Origin: Desulfurococcales archaeon
Lineage (GTDB): Archaea > Thermoproteota > Thermoprotei_A > Sulfolobales > NBVN01
Direction of reading: 5' to 3'
Length of the DNA: 7,668 nt
Assembly (NCBI GenBank): GCA_023255965.1
Contig: JAGDWE010000061.1
Location: forward strand, 1-7,668
Below the pieces are notes generated by a model that was given only the letters and a program-made list of their open reading frames with translations, was not told the DNA's origin and made no database searches. Positions 5,102 through 7,668 of the stretch are shown one piece after another (within the stretch, counting starts at the first letter, position 1; the number at the start of each line of letters is the position of its first letter). Both the position numbers and the translations under genes were made by a program.

Positions 5102-7558
5102 TTATAAATGCTTTAAAGCTACGTCCTCGCTTAACCTTATATAATCACCTGATGGTTCGCCTACAACTACATCTACTACCTTATGTAAGTCCTTTACTTC
5201 ATTAATTACTGGCTCTAAGTCCTTTGGTAAATATATGATCGCATTAACTTGCTGTGTGAATTTAATGTTATTTTCCTTCTTATACTTCCATATCACGGAA
5301 TTCACTTTCATCAACTTTATGAGGAGCTCCCTTGAATACCTCCCCTCATACGCTAGCTCTCCATCTTCTATTACTTTTGTATGCACTCCCTTATCATCAT
5401 AGAGATTTCTCCATATATAGTCAGTTATGAATGGCATTATAGGGGCTAGTAATTTAAGGATTACCTTTAGAGTCCTATGCAGAGTGTACCAGGCACCTCT
5501 AACTTCCTCCGGCGGGTAATTACCTAACCCATACGCACGGACCTTAACGGCCTCTATGTAGTTTGATGCAAAGACATCCCATGTAAATGAGTAGATGTAG
5601 TTTGCTGGGTTGTAGACATCTAATTCCTCATACGACTTAATAACCTGCTTTCCTACTTCATATAGGTAATTAAGTAGGGATTCGTCTATAGGCCTCAACC
5701 TAAAGGCGTCATTGACTTCGGGGAACGATGATATGAATCTAGCTATATTAAGTAATTTAGTCATAAATAGGAAGCCGGTTTTAACGGTCTTCTCAGACCA
5801 CCTATAATCACTACCTAACTTAGATGCAGCAGCAGCCCAATATCTAAATGCGTCGGCACCGTATTTCTCTATAAACGGCTCTGGATATATAACGTTCCCC
5901 TTACTCTTATGCATCGCCTCGCCTTTCTCATCTAAGCCCATACCAGTTATTCTAACCCACTTAAAGGCAGGCTTACCCGTTAATTGATACACCCTCAGTA
6001 TCGTGTAATAGAGCCAAGTCCTTATGATATCGTATCCCTGAGGTCTTAAAATCTTACTTAACGCCTTAATAGCTACCTCCTCATTACCTAAGTAATTAAC
6101 TATATAGAGCGGACTTATTGATGAGTCAAACCATGTGTCGAAGGTCTTAACCTCGCCTCGTATTGACTCCTTAGGGGCACCGCAGTTAGGGCAACTACCT
6201 ACTGGTGGCTCTTCAATCCAGGGCCTATAGTACTTGCCCAGCTCCGTGGGAACGATCCTAAAGCCGCATTTACTGCATATCCACACAGGTATTTCAGTCC
6301 CGTAGTACCTAGATCTAGATATAGGCCAATCCATGCTTATGGAGTTGATCCAGTTGATCAACTTAATTTTATGTTCCTCAGGCCTGAAGATCATTAAGTC
6401 TATTAACTTCAGTAAGTCGTCTTTGAAGTCCAGCTGCTTGAGGAAGTACTCCTCAGTATGTATATACTCTACAGGGGTCTTACACCTCCAACACGTAGGC
6501 ACCTCATGTACGTACTCCTCCGACTTAACTATATACCCATTAGCGTTAAGAACTTCAACGATCTTTTCCCTAGCCCTTCTCACTGGTAGCCCTCTTAAGA
6601 AGTCGCCGGCTAGCTCATTCATGGTTCCATCCGGGTTTATGAGAACCCTCGGTGTTAGGCCTAATTCCCTAAACAACCTGACGTCGTTTATATCCCCATA
6701 GCTACATATCATCACTAAGCCGCTGCCGAATCCGGGCTTGGCGTATGGATGCTCTAGGACAGGTACCTCCCTGCCGTATATAGGTAATAGCAATTTCTTA
6801 CCCTTAAGTCCTTTATACCTAGCATCGTCAGGATTATATATTACGGCGTCACACGCCCCGATCAATTCGGGCCTCGTTGTGGCGATGACTACGTAGTTGC
6901 TTGAGTCCTTCAAGTAGAACTTAATATAGTATAGTTTAGTTGGTTCTTCAACGAATTCCACCTCCGCCTCAGCTAATGAAGTCCTACACCTAGGGCACCA
7001 GCTCACTGGCCTCTCAGATACGTAGATCAAGCCATTATTCCATAACTTAATGAATGTAGCCTGAGTTAACTTCCTATAGTCAGCGGAATCTGTGCCTGAC
7101 CTCAAGTAAGTAAATGAACACCCAAGCCTTAGCCACACGTTAACTAGATCCCTCTCCAGCTCATCGAGCACCTCCTTACACATATTAAGGAATTCAATCC
7201 TCCCTTCGGGGGTCTTAGCTATTTCTGAGGCAATTATATCGAACCTCCTCTCAACAGCTACCTCAACAGGCAAGCCATTCCTATCAGCATAGAAAGGAAC
7301 TAACACCTTATACCCTCTCATCCTGAAGAACCTAGCTACCATGTCTATCTGGGCGTAGTGGGCTGCTTGAGCGACTCCCCACTTTCCCGATGGGTAAGGT
7401 GGAGGTGTGTCAATAACTAATACATTATCCTGGGTTAGATCTACGTCGCGGTTGTAGATCCCCTCATTCCTCCACTTCTCTAAGAGGTCTAATTCATACT
7501 TTAAGTCCCATCTAGTGACGTTGAATCGAGGCCTCAGTCCCGTAGCTATAAACACCAC
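5102..7558 (-). CDS. valS: Valyl-tRNA synthetase, archaeal type, with altered signature motifs
   Basis: An 818-aa class I synthetase that attaches valine to tRNA-Val in the cytoplasm. DTPPPYPSGKW (50-60) and YADRNGLPVEV (90-100) frame the ATP site. The editing domain has ATTRPELIGACDAV (226-239) and FGSGLVMICSYGDINDV (277-293), ATTRPE being typical of ValRS rather than IleRS. Zinc-binding cysteine pairs are CPRC (188-191), CWRC (356-359), CSKC (428-431) and CPNC (456-459). WPISRSRYYG (411-420) and FDTWFDSS (473-480) follow, then the KMSKS region AMHKSKGN (548-555) and a helical anticodon-binding domain to about 740. Length suits archaeal ValRS. The HIGH position reads GVAQ and KMSKS reads AMHKS, both departures from consensus. 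The start is GTG at 7558; a second GTG follows at once, no ATG is in frame, and an upstream TAA closes the frame. It converges on the mannose synthase gene. Confidence 0.93.
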   Translation of the reverse strand: MVFIATGLRPRFNVTRWDLKYELDLLEKWRNEGIYNRDVDLTQDNVLVIDTPPPYPSGKWGVAQAAHYAQIDMVARFFRMRGYKVLVPFYADRNGLPVEVAVERRFDIIASEIAKTPEGRIEFLNMCKEVLDELERDLVNVWLRLGCSFTYLRSGTDSADYRKLTQATFIKLWNNGLIYVSERPVSWCPRCRTSLAEAEVEFVEEPTKLYYIKFYLKDSSNYVVIATTRPELIGACDAVIYNPDDARYKGLKGKKLLLPIYGREVPVLEHPYAKPGFGSGLVMICSYGDINDVRLFRELGLTPRVLINPDGTMNELAGDFLRGLPVRRAREKIVEVLNANGYIVKSEEYVHEVPTCWRCKTPVEYIHTEEYFLKQLDFKDDLLKLIDLMIFRPEEHKIKLINWINSISMDWPISRSRYYGTEIPVWICSKCGFRIVPTELGKYYRPWIEEPPVGSCPNCGAPKESIRGEVKTFDTWFDSSISPLYIVNYLGNEEVAIKALSKILRPQGYDIIRTWLYYTILRVYQLTGKPAFKWVRITGMGLDEKGEAMHKSKGNVIYPEPFIEKYGADAFRYWAAAASKLGSDYRWSEKTVKTGFLFMTKLLNIARFISSFPEVNDAFRLRPIDESLLNYLYEVGKQVIKSYEELDVYNPANYIYSFTWDVFASNYIEAVKVRAYGLGNYPPEEVRGAWYTLHRTLKVILKLLAPIMPFITDYIWRNLYDDKGVHTKVIEDGELAYEGRYSRELLIKLMKVNSVIWKYKKENNIKFTQQVNAIIYLPKDLEPVINEVKDLHKVVDVVVGEPSGDYIRLSEDVALKHL

Positions 7559-7589
7559 CCTGCATACTACAAAATTAAATTAATAACTA

Positions 7590-7597
7590 ATTATAAA
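7590..7597 (-). promoter_or_regulatory. TATA box for valS
   Basis: On the minus strand ATTTATAA is centred about 36 bases upstream of the GTG at 7558, predicting a leader of roughly 8-10 bases. GGGTGG lies directly against the start codon. The box is about 20 bases from the inner edge of the right terminal repeat, so repeat and promoter are close neighbours. Confidence 0.5.
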
Positions 7598-7615
7598 TCT
7601 AAAGTTGTCATCGAA

Positions 7616-7668
7616 TTACAACTGAAAGCCTCACCATTTATGGTGGGGATGGTGTTTATAAGTTCTGT
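7616..7668. repeat. Right copy of the 53-bp inverted terminal repeat, with tnpB-end-like hairpin
   Basis: This is the reverse complement of bases 1-53. The hairpin arms are 7629-7636 and 7641-7648 with loop TTTA. The plus-strand frame reads LQLKASPFMVG, as in the left copy. Unlike the left copy, the sequence inside the repeat (7566-7615) is AT-rich and shows no TnpB-like tail, so this looks like a solo 3'-end element or a recombination or assembly duplicate. After the hairpin comes TTTATAAG, a TATA-like motif that could serve a gene beyond the window. Confidence 0.85.

Larger units (their letters stand above)
4979..5107 (+). pseudogene. Possible second tnpB C-terminal remnant (42-codon frame), uncertain
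   Basis: A short plus-strand frame from TTG 4979 (ATG at 4991) to a TAA at 5105-5107 contains DCRPQAPCRPLERLEAGGRQ then AKTSPAINELGCRPL. The Pro/Gly/Arg-rich style with LEAG and SPxxNE is reminiscent of the low-complexity tails that follow the RuvC domain in archaeal TnpB proteins. No catalytic domain precedes it, there is an in-frame TGA at 4967, and no KASPF-type hairpin follows. The frame coincides with the foldback at 4993-5087, as would be expected if it were a guide-RNA scaffold. It may equally be a non-coding RNA with a chance open frame. It overlaps the last codons of valS on the other strand. Confidence 0.25.

Noticed and set aside
4951..5107. tRNA, 5S rRNA, SRP RNA or minimal RNase P RNA in the convergent gap
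   Set aside because: There is no T-loop or D-arm signature, no SRP helix 8 motif and no RNase P P4 consensus. The long outer stem fits none of these.
5002..5205. Plus-strand open frame of 67 codons starting at a TTG (SPGPLSPTRAAGG...)
   Set aside because: It runs antisense through the 3' end of valS and through the foldback, has no start signal, and its composition follows from GC-rich repeats.
6333..6701. 122-codon plus-strand open frame inside valS
   Set aside because: It is antisense to conserved ValRS sequence and has no recognisable features.
1..7668. Circular plasmid or virus contig
   Set aside because: The terminal repeats are inverted, not direct, so they do not indicate circularity. 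The gene content is chromosomal housekeeping with no replication or capsid gene.
1..7668. CRISPR array or cas genes
   Set aside because: There are no regularly spaced repeats and no Cas-like protein. The only repeats are the three hairpin copies.

Overview
The window looks like chromosomal DNA of a thermophilic crenarchaeon. The evidence is an archaeal-type valyl-tRNA synthetase, a dolichol-phosphate mannose synthase fused to a GtrA-like membrane domain, an archaeal Lhr helicase, a SpoIIM-family membrane protein, archaeal TATA boxes about 30 bases before start codons (nearly leaderless transcripts), and frequent GTG starts. The order Thermoproteales (a Caldivirga/Vulcanisaeta/Thermocladium-like lineage) is a guess from general impression. 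No rRNA or tRNA gene is present to settle it.

Layout. Positions 1-173 hold what I read as the broken 3' end of an IS200/IS605-type tnpB gene on the minus strand. Next on the minus strand is a two-gene unit: the SpoIIM-like protein (1036 to 485), then a small unrecognised protein (480 to 169). A 134-base divergent promoter region (1037-1170) contains a solitary tnpB-type 3'-end hairpin. On the plus strand follow lhr (1171-3792) and the dolichol-phosphate mannose synthase (3859-4917), each with its own TATA box. A 184-base convergent intergenic region (4918-5101) is GC-rich and strongly self-complementary. On the minus strand valS (7558 to 5102) fills most of the rest. Its promoter lies just inside a copy of the sequence found at the left edge.

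The genes do ordinary housekeeping work: translation (valS), nucleic acid unwinding (lhr), glycan-lipid synthesis at the membrane (DPM synthase) and a membrane protein of unknown role (SpoIIM-like). I see no sign that they form one pathway. The unusual content is between them. The first and last 53 bases are exact inverted copies of each other, and each contains an 8-bp hairpin. A diverged relative of that hairpin sits at 1091-1134. Comparing the two versions shows synonymous codon changes in a shared LQLKASPF reading frame together with compensatory changes in the stem. That is the pattern expected where the tnpB C-terminus overlaps its guide-RNA scaffold. No intact tnpB or tnpA is present, so these are solitary remnants or solo RNA elements placed beside promoters.

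I do not see a complete new system. The best leads are the hairpin family, the foldback region at 4951-5087, the altered HIGH and KMSKS motifs of the valyl-tRNA synthetase, and the probable non-standard start of the mannose synthase gene.
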